Source: JBELHO01 sp042091375 (lineage in GTDB: Bacteria > Pseudomonadota > Gammaproteobacteria > Enterobacterales > Alteromonadaceae). Taken from it: DNA of 64,000 nt. The stretch's first letter is position 1; every line of letters starts with the position of its first letter. Made by a program: the position numbers and the translations under genes. Shown here in pieces: positions 44,425-53,206 of the stretch. The notes beneath the pieces were generated by a model. That model did not search any database. It was not told where the DNA came from and saw nothing but the letters and a program-made list of their open reading frames with translations. Location of the stretch: NCBI GenBank assembly GCA_042091375.1, contig JBELHO010000008.1, positions 1 to 64,000 of the forward strand. Reading direction: 5' to 3'.

Positions 44425-45609
44425 TTATTTGAGTGATTTAACGGTGACATTTGGTGAGCGTTTAACGATGTCGTCATTTAGCTCAATGCCAATACCCGGT
44501 GTTTCTGTGACTTGAAAAACACCATTTTTAGGTTGCGGATCTTGCAAGCAAAGCTCTCTATTCCAAGATTTAATTGCATAGGTGTGATGTTCATGGATAA
44601 GAAAATTAGGTATAGCCGTTTCTAAATGCAACGAAGCTGCAGTTGCCACCGGACCACCACAAACATGCGCTTGAATGCGAATATCGTAAACATCGGCATA
44701 GTCGCAAACCTTTTTGGCCTCAGTAAAACCACCACACAAACCAACATCGGGTTGCAGTACATCAATACTTTGATCTTCAAAATACGGTCTAACATCCCAT
44801 CGGTGATAAAGGCGTTCGCCACCAGCAATAGGCACGTTGACGCGATCGGCTACTTTTTTGTGTACTTTGGCATTGAGGTAGTTAACTGGCTCCTCGTACA
44901 TCATACAGCCAACCTCAGCAACCACTTCGCCCATTTGTATCGCTGACGCAGCACCCATCAATGAATGTGATTCAAAAATAATATCGACATCTTCACCGAC
45001 AGCGGTGCGAATGGCGCGTAAACGATCACCAAATAAACGCATTTGTGGTTTGGTAAATAACTTAGTGCGATCAAAGGAAGAACTGCCATCTTGGTTGTAA
45101 ACGATAGGATCGACTTTCACTGCATCGTAACCTTGAGCAATGGCTTTGAGTGCTGCTTCGGCGTATTGCTCAGGTTCAATTAACTTGTTGATCTGCTCAT
45201 CCCAATCAAACTGTAATTGACTGGCGTAAGTGCGTAGTTTGTCGTTTACCTTACCGCCGAGTAATTGATAAACAGGCACCTTTAACGCTTTGCCTTTTAT
45301 ATCCCACAATGCGGTATCAATAGCACTCATGGCTGAATATAAAACTGGTCCACCGCCAAGGCCCCAAAAGCTTTCTCTGAGCATTCGCGACCACAAGTAT
45401 TCGGTTTGAAATGGGTCAAAACCAATTAATACCGCTTCGGCTATTTCTTTTATCATCGCGGCCGCGGCACTGTGTCCCCAGTCGTAAGCAAGGCCTGCTT
45501 CACCGACACCTGAGATCCCTTGATCTGTGTGTACCCTAACAAATACCGGGTTCCATGGGGGCCGCTCTGGGCATTCAATGTCAAAAATTTCTACATGGGT
45601 AATTTTCAT
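44425..45609 (-). CDS. enolase-superfamily sugar-acid dehydratase (mandelate racemase/MLE family)
   Basis: 394 residues. Capping domain at the N-terminus, then a barrel with the base motif AVKVDPI near residue 166, metal ligands in IIFESHSLMGA, MMYEEPVNYLN and IAGGERLYHRWDV, and a late HVCGGPVATAAS segment. The KxD and WD patterns recall the mannonate/galactonate dehydratase side of the family. It probably dehydrates an aldonate to a 2-keto-3-deoxy acid. It sits downstream of the aldolase on the minus strand, 75 bp away. Confidence 0.85.
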   Translation of the reverse strand: MKITHVEIFDIECPERPPWNPVFVRVHTDQGISGVGEAGLAYDWGHSAAAAMIKEIAEAVLIGFDPFQTEYLWSRMLRESFWGLGGGPVLYSAMSAIDTALWDIKGKALKVPVYQLLGGKVNDKLRTYASQLQFDWDEQINKLIEPEQYAEAALKAIAQGYDAVKVDPIVYNQDGSSSFDRTKLFTKPQMRLFGDRLRAIRTAVGEDVDIIFESHSLMGAASAIQMGEVVAEVGCMMYEEPVNYLNAKVHKKVADRVNVPIAGGERLYHRWDVRPYFEDQSIDVLQPDVGLCGGFTEAKKVCDYADVYDIRIQAHVCGGPVATAASLHLETAIPNFLIHEHHTYAIKSWNRELCLQDPQPKNGVFQVTETPGIGIELNDDIVKRSPNVTVKSLK

Positions 45610-45683
45610 TTATCTGTTCTCGTGGTTAATTTTTTACTCTGCACTGCGCAACAAGGTTGCCGGAAACAACTTATTGATGATAC

Positions 45684-46454
45684 TCAACGCGCAAAATCAG
45701 GATCGTGGCGATACACTTTGCGCAACATTGCTGGCCAAGATTTTTGCCCGCCAGTTAGGCCAGTGTGCACAATATCTGCTTGCGCCTTAATACCATCAAT
45801 TATCGCTTGTTCAATGATCACTGGTTGCATACCCGTGGCCATGATCTGCAGTTGAATTTGGCAAGCTCTGGTTAAATCATACATATGCATAAACGCATCA
45901 CCTATGGTGTCACCTAAGGTTAGCGCGCCGTGGTTTCGCAATAACATAAAATTTGCCTTACCAAGGTTTTGCTGCAAACGTTGCTTTTCGTCAGCATTCA
46001 CAGCTAGTCCTTCGTAGTCGTGATAACTCATTGAGGCAAGTGCAAACATGGCGTATTGACTCAACGGTAATAAGCCTTGTTCCAGACTAGAAACCGCTAT
46101 GGTTTCGTTGGTATGTAAGTGCAGCACACACTGCGCCTCATGGCGTGCTTGATGTACTGCACTGTGAATAGTAAAGCCCGCTGGGTTGATTTCAAACGGG
46201 CAGTCGCCATCAATGATGTTGCCGTCAATATCAATTTTCACTAAGTTGGAGGCTGTCACTTCATCAAAGGCAAGACCAAAAGCATTAATTAACAAATGCT
46301 CAGTACCGGGAATGCGCGCAGAAATATGGGTGTATATTAAGTCATCCCAACCGTGCATAACCGTTAAGCGATAACATGCAGCAAGATCGATACGGGTTTG
46401 CCATTCAACCGCCGACACTTTTCCCTGTAAATTCATTTCTTTGATAGTAAACAT
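45684..46454 (-). CDS. class II aldolase/adducin family protein
   Basis: 256 residues with zinc ligands in VLHLHTNETIAVSSLEQG near residue 107 and LRNHGALTLGDTIGDAF near residue 173, the family signature. It probably cleaves or epimerises a sugar-acid intermediate. It is first in an aldolase-dehydratase unit that faces the SDR-lactonase-AsnC genes. Adducin-type members without aldolase activity exist, so the reaction is an inference. Confidence 0.85.
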   Translation of the reverse strand: MFTIKEMNLQGKVSAVEWQTRIDLAACYRLTVMHGWDDLIYTHISARIPGTEHLLINAFGLAFDEVTASNLVKIDIDGNIIDGDCPFEINPAGFTIHSAVHQARHEAQCVLHLHTNETIAVSSLEQGLLPLSQYAMFALASMSYHDYEGLAVNADEKQRLQQNLGKANFMLLRNHGALTLGDTIGDAFMHMYDLTRACQIQLQIMATGMQPVIIEQAIIDGIKAQADIVHTGLTGGQKSWPAMLRKVYRHDPDFAR

Positions 46455-46673
46455 AGTTAACCTGAAAAAACCTATTGATAACCTAGCAATAATCTATTCT
46501 TAGTCTAGGAATAATCTATTCATAAACCATTAATAAAACATGAAAAAAATAATAAAAATAACCACTCAACTGATTAATCGGTTAGTTTAGCCTTTGCTGT
46601 CAACAAGATAAAGACTAGCCTAAGTCGAAATGCATCTAAGTCATTCCACAACTGAGTAAGTAGTTCCAGTCAT

Positions 46674-46847
46674 TTACATCAGTCCCTTTACAAGGGCGGC
46701 AATGATTAAAATAAACACCAGTATAGGAACAAATTTGGAGAACTTTGCTTGATCTTCTGCGCTCATGGGTTTGGCAAACTTTTCACCGACGATGACCATC
46801 AAAGCTACCGCTAAAAACACTAGCCCTAAAATAATTAATAACGTCAT
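46674..46847 (-). CDS. small two-helix membrane protein
   Basis: 57 residues (start at 46847; a 70-residue start at 46886 is possible). Two hydrophobic helices (MTLLIILGLVFLAVALMVIV and FVPILVFILIIAALVKGL) flank a short charged loop GEKFAKPMSAEDQAKF. Family and function are not recognised. It is divergent from the ThrE-like gene. Confidence 0.6.
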   Translation of the reverse strand: MTLLIILGLVFLAVALMVIVGEKFAKPMSAEDQAKFSKFVPILVFILIIAALVKGLM

Positions 46848-46936
46848 AATAAAATAACTTTGTTTGATAAAAGACAAAGTTAACATAAAATGTCTTTAAG
46901 AAAAATTAGCTTAGGTAATTTAGGGAATATTGGATA

Positions 46937-48163
46937 ATGACTAAACTGGATAACTTTACTGACAAACAGCGTTTTATTATTCGTTTAGGTAAAGCCTTGC
47001 ATAAATTTGGTACGCCTGCATATCGCATGGAAGCACATTTATCCAATGTAGCCGATATTCTCAACATCCATGGCAGTTTTGTAGTCACGCCTACCTCACT
47101 GACTTTTATTTTATCTGAAAGCTCAGAGCAGCAAGATCACCATCACATTGTTCGCGTCACCCCCGGCGAGCTCGACTTGGGCTCTTTGGCGCGCACCGAT
47201 GAATTGGTTGACGAACTCAGCTCTGGGCAACGTTCATTAAACGAAGCAATAGACAGATTAGATGAAATAGCCAATAAACCCAATCCCTATGGCAGGGTGT
47301 TAACGTTTCTTGCCTTTGGCGCTTCAAGTGGCGCCTTTGCCATGCTAATGCACACCAGTTGGAATGATGTGGTTTGGTCAACGTTACTGGGTTTTGTGGT
47401 GTGTTTATTTGTGTTTTGGGCCGAGCGTTCAAAACGGGTGACTGATATGTTAGAGCCTATTTCGGCCCTTTCAACGGCTTTATTAGCCTCAGCCATTACC
47501 CTGATTGATCCCAGCATCAATATGCCGTTAGTTATACTGTCGAGTATTATTGCCTTTATCCCAGGGCTGGCATTGACCTTAGGGCTGTCGGAATTAGCAG
47601 CAAGAAATTTGATAGCTGGTACCGCTCGGATCATGGATGCGGTCATGGTATTGTTTAAATTGTACTTTGGCGCCGTATTGGGCATGGCTATAGGTGAAAA
47701 GTTATGGGGCGCAGTGCAACACATACCGCCAACTAATATGCCCAACTGGACGGCTTGGGCTGCGGTGACAACACTATCAATTAGTCTAGTCATTCTATTT
47801 CGCGCCCGTAAGAAAGACGCGCCATGGGGTATTATTTCTGGTTATATTGCTTTTGGCGCCAGTATTGTCGGCGGCATGTACTTAGGTGTAGCACTGGGTG
47901 CATTTGTCGGGGCTTTTGCTTTGGGTATTTATAGTAATATTTTTTCGCGGTTAATGAAGCTGCCGTCGAGTATAGTAAAATTACTGGGCATTGTAGTGTT
48001 AGTGCCCGGCAGTAAAGTCTATATTGGCTTAAACACGGCAGTGTCAGGACAGCACATTATCAACGTCACTGATATTGGCTCACAAGCATTTTTAATTTTT
48101 ATGTCTTTGGTGGCCGGTCTTATTTTTGCTAATGTAATTTTTCCGTCCAGAAAGACCTTATAG
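46937..48163 (+). CDS. threonine/serine exporter family protein (ThrE)
   Basis: 408 residues: a cytoplasmic N-terminal domain (DKQRFIIRLGKALHKFGTPA, YRMEAHLSNVA) of the DUF1212/ThrE type, then about nine to ten membrane helices covering both ThrE halves, which are separate YjjP and YjjB proteins in E. coli. It exports small amino acids such as threonine and serine in relatives. It is followed 55 bp later by a TetR gene, which may regulate it. Confidence 0.88.
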   Translation: MTKLDNFTDKQRFIIRLGKALHKFGTPAYRMEAHLSNVADILNIHGSFVVTPTSLTFILSESSEQQDHHHIVRVTPGELDLGSLARTDELVDELSSGQRSLNEAIDRLDEIANKPNPYGRVLTFLAFGASSGAFAMLMHTSWNDVVWSTLLGFVVCLFVFWAERSKRVTDMLEPISALSTALLASAITLIDPSINMPLVILSSIIAFIPGLALTLGLSELAARNLIAGTARIMDAVMVLFKLYFGAVLGMAIGEKLWGAVQHIPPTNMPNWTAWAAVTTLSISLVILFRARKKDAPWGIISGYIAFGASIVGGMYLGVALGAFVGAFALGIYSNIFSRLMKLPSSIVKLLGIVVLVPGSKVYIGLNTAVSGQHIINVTDIGSQAFLIFMSLVAGLIFANVIFPSRKTL

Positions 48164-48218
48164 TCATCATTACAGTTATAGTTCAAGCCATACCGTAAAA
48201 GAGAATAGATAGCAATTT

Positions 48219-48848
48219 ATGTCGAGTTCAGTGCCAGAAAAATCAACCTATCACCACGGCGACTTGCGTGCTTCATTACTAAGTACAGCAAAAAATATAG
48301 TTAATAGTCAAGGCATTGAACAACTGTCTTTGCGCAAAATGGCTGAACAAGTTGGGGTATCAAGAACGGCGGCCTATCACCACTTTAAAGACAAAAACGA
48401 TCTATTGTCGGCAATAGCTGCAGACGGCTTTGACCAATGGCATGCCCGATCAGAAAAGTTATTTAGCGATACTAGCTGTTCAACCAAAGCCAAATTCCAG
48501 CAGTTTGTGCATAGTTATATTGACTTTGCTATCAATAATTCAAATTTATACGATTTAATGTTTGGTCGCATCTTATGGAAAAATCACGGTGCCAATGAGC
48601 CACTAAAAAAAATTGCCTATCAAAGTTTTGAACACCAAGTACAAATGATCCAATTATGGCAACAACAAGGCATTATTAGCCAAGAAGAAAATGCCTTGCG
48701 CTTAGCGCAAGTGGTATGGGGCACTTTGCATGGCATTGCCAAGTTGCAAATAGATGGCATTTATACACAAAGCACTAATATTGAAGAAATGTGTGATTGT
48801 GCGGTCACTCTGTTTTTATCACTTGAGCCAAGCCCGAAACATTGTTAA
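48219..48848 (+). CDS. TetR/AcrR family regulator
   Basis: 209 residues with the TetR HTH (YHHGDLRASLLSTAKNIV, LSLRKMAEQVGVSRTAAYHH, FKDKNDLLSAIA), then a C-terminal helical ligand domain of the WHG-type class (GRILWKNHG). It lies directly after the ThrE-like exporter on the same strand, suggesting control of that gene or co-transcription. The ligand is unknown. Confidence 0.88.
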   Translation: MSSSVPEKSTYHHGDLRASLLSTAKNIVNSQGIEQLSLRKMAEQVGVSRTAAYHHFKDKNDLLSAIAADGFDQWHARSEKLFSDTSCSTKAKFQQFVHSYIDFAINNSNLYDLMFGRILWKNHGANEPLKKIAYQSFEHQVQMIQLWQQQGIISQEENALRLAQVVWGTLHGIAKLQIDGIYTQSTNIEEMCDCAVTLFLSLEPSPKHC

Positions 48849-48977
48849 AAACCGATAGATAGCCGATAATTAATAATTTAGCGGATATTATTATATTCTT
48901 ATTGTTGACGAAGTAATTGTTGGCGTAGATAGGGTTAGCGCAGTAATAGCTAGCGTAGTATTTTTATTGTAGGTGAA

Positions 48978-49580
48978 ATGATGGAAAGTGAAAATAGCTG
49001 TAAATTAACTCAATTTGATGAATTTTTTACTATTGAATACCCCTTCAACGTTAATATCGCTAAACTTGAGCCTTGCCAGACCAAAGACTTTCAGTCTTTC
49101 TTAAACACTATACCTATGCCTTTTAAAATGACCAGCGACATGATGGCTTTAGATCAAGCCGCTCTTGGTCCTTTGCAAACCTTAGATGGCGTGGCCGGAC
49201 AACTCGTTACCTATTTACAGCAACAATCTCAAAAAATAGATTTGTTAGTCAGCTACGTTTTACACCAGCAAGACGATTGCTCTGCTCGGCAACAAGGCAT
49301 CAGTTTTGGTGGCGGTGGTATCACTTTTAGCAGTGAGCAAGATCACGCTCTAAATGAAATCGTTGAACTCAAAATATTTCTCAACAGTGAAAATTGTGTG
49401 ATTTACTGCTTTGCAGAGATCATCGAGATAACAAACAATGACCACAATTGCCTATACAAGGCAATATATCATTTTATCCGCGATGAAGATCGAGAAATGT
49501 TGGTGCGTACTAGTTTACACATTCAGTCTAAACAACTTAAGCAATTGGCAAAACAGCGCAATCAATTAACTAAAGATTAA
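48978..49580 (+). CDS. PilZ-like c-di-GMP-associated protein
   Basis: 200 residues. The central part reads ISFGGGGITFSSEQDHALNE, IVELKIFL, resembling the strand and glycine signature of atypical PilZ domains. The usual N-terminal RxxxR motif is not seen, so binding of c-di-GMP is uncertain. The N-terminal region is helical (DGVAGQLVTYLQQQSQKIDL). A possible role is in motility or surface control, supported only by the adjacent chemoreceptor gene (convergent). Confidence 0.6.
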   Translation: MMESENSCKLTQFDEFFTIEYPFNVNIAKLEPCQTKDFQSFLNTIPMPFKMTSDMMALDQAALGPLQTLDGVAGQLVTYLQQQSQKIDLLVSYVLHQQDDCSARQQGISFGGGGITFSSEQDHALNEIVELKIFLNSENCVIYCFAEIIEITNNDHNCLYKAIYHFIRDEDREMLVRTSLHIQSKQLKQLAKQRNQLTKD

Positions 49581-49607
49581 GGCAGGCAATTTAATGTCTC
49601 CTGCCTT
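49579..49607. terminator. hairpin between the PilZ-like and chemoreceptor genes
   Basis: AAGGCAGG pairs with CCTGCCTT across a 13-nt loop. The stem is perfect but no T-run follows, so it is a candidate terminator of the convergent genes. Confidence 0.5.
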
Positions 49608-49638
49608 AAACAAATGTCCAGAAACTGAACACTAAAAT

Positions 49639-50805
49639 CTAAACACAAATTTTATTTAGGGTTATATCCACTTCTTCAGAAGTGGCCTTTTGTTGTTCAG
49701 CGTGCTCAGCAACCGCAGACAGCCCCTGATTGATATCGCGGCTAAATGACACAAAAGAAGCCATATTGTCGTTAATAGATGCCGTCGATTTTTGCTGCTG
49801 TTCAGTGCCATCGGCTATCTGAGTGGTTAAATTATTAACCTCAGTGAATGCCTGAGCCAATTGTCCCAACACCTCAACAACACCTTCGGTTTGATTTAAA
49901 CTGTCTTCACTCAAACTCTTGCCTTTGCCTATGGCATTCACAGCGTTGGTTGACTTTTCTTGCAAACCTTCAACCATAGATTGAATTTCAACAGTAGATT
50001 CTTGAGTTCGGTGCGCTAATGCCCTAACTTCATCAGCAACAACCGCAAAACCTCGCCCTTGCTCACCGGCACGAGCTGCTTCAATAGCCGCATTTAACGC
50101 CAATAAATTGGTCTGATCGGCAATGCCGCGGATCACATCAAGAACCCCGCCAATGCGCGAACATTCATCCTGTAATAAAGCTAAGTCTTTCGCCATACCA
50201 TTGACCTCATCAGCAAATGAAGCAATGGTTTGTTGGCTGGTATTAGATGATTCAGTACCTTGCTCGAGTAAATTCATAACTTGGTTAGTAGTATCACTCA
50301 CTTGCACAGCATTTTCGGTTAACACCGCCGATGTCGAAGCAATCTGTTCAATAGATGAGGCCATTTGTTCGATTTGATTTGACGAGTTATCTACAGATTC
50401 AACCGAGTTGCTGATCAAGCTAGTCAAGGAGCCAGAGCCTTGGCGCAAAGCCTCAGACTCTCCGCGAATGTCCTTAATGACTTGCGATAAACTGACAATA
50501 AACTGGCTTAATTCATTAGTGACATCAGCCAAATCATCTGCTGAATGGTCTTTTAAAGGCGTTACTGGCGCATCTTCAAGGCTAACAACTTTGGCCAAAT
50601 ACCCCTGAAGTTGTTCAATTCGCTTATCTAATATTTGTTGTGAATACAAAAAACTGCCAATCAGTTGTGCAGCAAGGATCGCTAATAATGTACTACACAA
50701 GCCAAAAGCACTCATTTCTCCTGCAAATAAATAGACTAACAGTACTGCAATTATGCCTACGATCCCTTGTGGAAGTAGAAGTTTTATAGATAAACGATCC
50801 AACAT
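49639..50805 (-). CDS. methyl-accepting chemotaxis protein
   Basis: 388 residues. Two closely spaced helices near the N-terminus (PQGIVGIIAVLLVYLFAG and FGLCSTLLAILAAQLIGSFL) leave almost no periplasmic sensor. A HAMP-like linker and the full signalling domain follow, with the hairpin tip DVIRGIADQTNLLALNAAIE, ARAGEQGRGFAVVADEVRAL. It may sense an internal or membrane state. The ATG at 50805 is chosen over an upstream TTG at 50841. Confidence 0.9.
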   Translation of the reverse strand: MLDRLSIKLLLPQGIVGIIAVLLVYLFAGEMSAFGLCSTLLAILAAQLIGSFLYSQQILDKRIEQLQGYLAKVVSLEDAPVTPLKDHSADDLADVTNELSQFIVSLSQVIKDIRGESEALRQGSGSLTSLISNSVESVDNSSNQIEQMASSIEQIASTSAVLTENAVQVSDTTNQVMNLLEQGTESSNTSQQTIASFADEVNGMAKDLALLQDECSRIGGVLDVIRGIADQTNLLALNAAIEAARAGEQGRGFAVVADEVRALAHRTQESTVEIQSMVEGLQEKSTNAVNAIGKGKSLSEDSLNQTEGVVEVLGQLAQAFTEVNNLTTQIADGTEQQQKSTASINDNMASFVSFSRDINQGLSAVAEHAEQQKATSEEVDITLNKICV

Positions 50806-50938
50806 AAGCCAACCAACATTTATTATTGTAATTAAGTACAATTAAGCTAACAAGTAATGGCTTGCGAGTCTACGGAAAAATGAATCAAAACCGCTAGATA
50901 TTTGCCAAATACATTATCCTTACTCATCAATAACACAA

Positions 50939-51076
50939 ATGAATCATTTACAAAAATGGCTCAGTCGACAGAAATTATCAACAGTTAGAGAGATAGCAAG
51001 ATTATATTTAAGCTTGAATAAATTAGTGCAACACGGCATATTTGTTTCTTTATTGATTAACCAATTAATCAATTAA
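50939..51076 (+). CDS. possible small ORF before the DUF2897 gene
   Basis: A 45-residue frame (MNHLQKWLSRQKLSTVREIA, RLYLSLNKLVQHGIF) that is basic, then hydrophobic, and ends 26 bp before the DUF2897 start. No ribosome site is visible. It may be a real small protein or chance. It is the only other open frame in the spacer 50806-51102. Confidence 0.3.
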   Translation: MNHLQKWLSRQKLSTVREIARLYLSLNKLVQHGIFVSLLINQLIN

Positions 51077-51102
51077 CCACTAATAAAAGCTGGTGACAAA
51101 CT

Positions 51103-51270
51103 GTGAAGACAATAATGATAGTCGTTATAATGCTTGGCGCGTTGGCACTCATAGTCGGTGGAATATCACTGCTCAAGCGATCAGCCAAGCCATTTAAACT
51201 GTCTAAAGATCAGTGGCAGCAAGTAAAGAATAGAGTTAAAGAGCAAGATGTAAAAGATGATAAAGACTAA
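51103..51270 (+). CDS. DUF2897 family small membrane protein
   Basis: 55 residues read from GTG with GGTGA upstream: one membrane helix (IMIVVIMLGALALIVGGISL) and a short charged tail (KPFKLSKDQWQQVKNRVKEQ). This pattern matches DUF2897 proteins of Alteromonadales and Vibrio. Function is unknown. The stop is followed by a stutter of the ACTAAAC type (51268-51330), then of the AAGTTAAGC type (51360-51400). Confidence 0.75.
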   Translation: MKTIMIVVIMLGALALIVGGISLLKRSAKPFKLSKDQWQQVKNRVKEQDVKDDKD

Positions 51271-51400
51271 GCTAAGCTAAACTAAACCTAACTAAACCCA
51301 ACTAAACCTTACTAAACTTAACTGAGCCAACTGAGTCAAAAAAAGCTGATCCAGCTAAGCTCAAATTTAAGCTGAAAGTTAAGCCGAAAGTTAAGCCCAA
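51268..51400. repeat. stop-codon-proximal tandem stutter after the DUF2897 gene
   Basis: The last bases of the DUF2897 gene (GACTAAGCTAA) run into about ten degenerate ACTAAAC units. Then come three 12-bp AAGTTAAGCCGA-like units. No gene lies here. Confidence 0.75.
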
Positions 51401-51441
51401 AGTGAACAGAACAGTTCAGCGGCTGCTCATCAATAAAGCGG

Positions 51442-51720
51442 TTAACTGCGATAAATGGTTTGAATAAGATGAAAGCCAAAACGGGTTTTAATCGGACCAT
51501 GAATAGTCAACAGTGGTTTTTTAAACACAACATCATCAAAGGCTTTGACCATTTGGCCTCTTTGAAACTCGCCCAAATCTCCGCCTTTTTTGCCCGATGG
51601 ACAACAAGAGTGTTTTTTTGCTAATTGAGCAAAGTCAGCACCCTTGGCCAATTTTTCCTTGAGTTGCTTGGCTTGATTTTCAGTTTTGACGAGTATGTGT
51701 CGCGCACTTGCAAATGCCAT
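51442..51720 (-). CDS. ppiC: peptidyl-prolyl cis-trans isomerase PpiC (parvulin)
   Basis: 92 residues, one parvulin domain: ASARHILVKTENQAKQLKEK, HSCCPSGKKGGDLGEFQRGQ, MVKAFDDVVF and FGFHLIQTIYRS. No signal peptide, so cytoplasmic as in E. coli PpiC. The ATG at 51720 follows AGAGGATCC. The frame opens 15 codons earlier without such a site. Confidence 0.93.
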   Translation of the reverse strand: MAFASARHILVKTENQAKQLKEKLAKGADFAQLAKKHSCCPSGKKGGDLGEFQRGQMVKAFDDVVFKKPLLTIHGPIKTRFGFHLIQTIYRS

Positions 51721-51774
51721 GGGGATCCTCTTTGTCATTACAGGGACAGTCAATAGTACCAGCACTATTATTAG

Positions 51775-52290
51775 TATCTGTATCGGTAAACAGTGCCAGT
51801 ATGAGTATAAGTATAAGTATCAGTACAAGTAAAAGTAAAAGTATAAGTATCAGTATCAGTATCAGTATCAGTATCAGTAAACAGTGCCAGTATCAGTAAA
51901 CAGTGCCAGTATCAGTAAACAGTGCCAGTATAAGTATGAGTATAAGTATGAGTATCAGTACAAGTATCAGTATCAGTAAACAGTGCCAGTATAAATAAAC
52001 AGTGCCAGTATAAGTATGAGTATAAGTATAAGTATCAGTACAAGTATCAGTATCAGTAAACAGTGCCAGTATCAGTAAACAGTGCCAGTATCAGTAANNN
52101 NNNNNNNNNNNNNNNNNNNNNNNNNNNNNNNNNNNNNNNNNNNNNNNNNNNNNNNNNNNNNNNNNNNNNNNNNNNNNNNNNNNNNNNNNNNNNNNNNACA
52201 GTGCCAGTATAAGTATAAGTATCAGTACAAGTATCAGTATCAGTATCAGTAAACAGTGCCAGTATAAATAAACAGTGCCATTACTATTCC
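51775..52290. repeat. AGTATC/AGTATA and AACAGTGCC tandem repeat array
   Basis: Hexamers AGTATM and AGTACA alternate with a roughly 19-bp unit containing AAACAGTGCCAGTATCAGT, over about 500 bp, with ATTACTATT units at the end. The 100-N gap at 52098-52197 is inside the array. It lies directly upstream of ppiC. No coding capacity is credible. Confidence 0.9.
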
Positions 52291-52608
52291 TATTACTATT
52301 ACTATTACCATTACTATTAACAGTATCAGCAAAAGTAGCTGCAAGCACTGTTGTTATGTCACACGCTAGATACGATAAACAGCATCTCAATTTAGCTAAA
52401 ACAGGATAATTATTGTCATTAACGGCAACTAACCCTATTCAATAAAAGTAAAGTGATGATTAATGATTAATCATTTATCATTAACAGCAGTGTTGCAAAG
52501 ATTAAAAAGCTAATATCAAACAGTACAAAATTAAGTGCCAGACTCAGTGTGAAAATCAGTGCAAGGAACAGTCAAAATAAACCGTAAAACTCTTTTCATA
52601 ACGAGCTG

Positions 52609-52818
52609 TAGCTAGCTATTTATTGAACAATTTGGTTGATAATAGCAGATTGTCAATACTATCNNNNNNNNNNNNNNNNNNNNNNNNNNNNNNNNNNNNN
52701 NNNNNNNNNNNNNNNNNNNNNNNNNNNNNNNNNNNNNNNNNNNNNNNNNNNNNNNNNNNNNNNTAGCTAGCTATTTATTGAACAATTTGGTTGATAATAG
52801 CAGATTGTCAATACTATC
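52609..52818. repeat. 55-bp direct repeat flanking an assembly gap
   Basis: The identical 55-bp sequence starting TAGCTAGCTATTTATTGAAC stands at 52609-52663 and at 52764-52818, with the 100-N gap 52664-52763 exactly between. This is best explained as one sequence at the ends of two contigs. The surrounding spacer (52291-53206) has no gene that I recognise and leads into the TonB receptor. Confidence 0.85.
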
Positions 52819-53206
52819 TATCCCTTATCAAACAGGTTTCCTGTAAAACATTGTTGACACAAATCAGTCAGTAGCCAACCTAATTGCAAACCTTTTTTAA
52901 TTATAATTCAATAAGTAACAGGCCATTGCTATGATGTTGAATATAAAACCTTACGATTTAATATTTGCTTACATATTGAAACTTTAAATTACCTAATGAA
53001 ACATTGTTGAGAAGTTCAGAAATACGTTGTAGTATCTCTTGGTATTTTGTACAAAAATCTTATTTTAGTTTTATAGCGCACCTATAACTAAGTGACCACA
53101 TCGGAAGTCATTATCAAAACACCTAAAAATATGGAATTAAAATTGATTTAATTTAAATGTACAAATTTATTCAACATAACGTATAAAAAATATTAGGGAA
53201 TACCCA

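Noticed and set aside
51775..52290. CRISPR-like appearance of the repeat array
   Set aside because: Units are short and merge without unique spacers of constant length, and no cas genes lie near.
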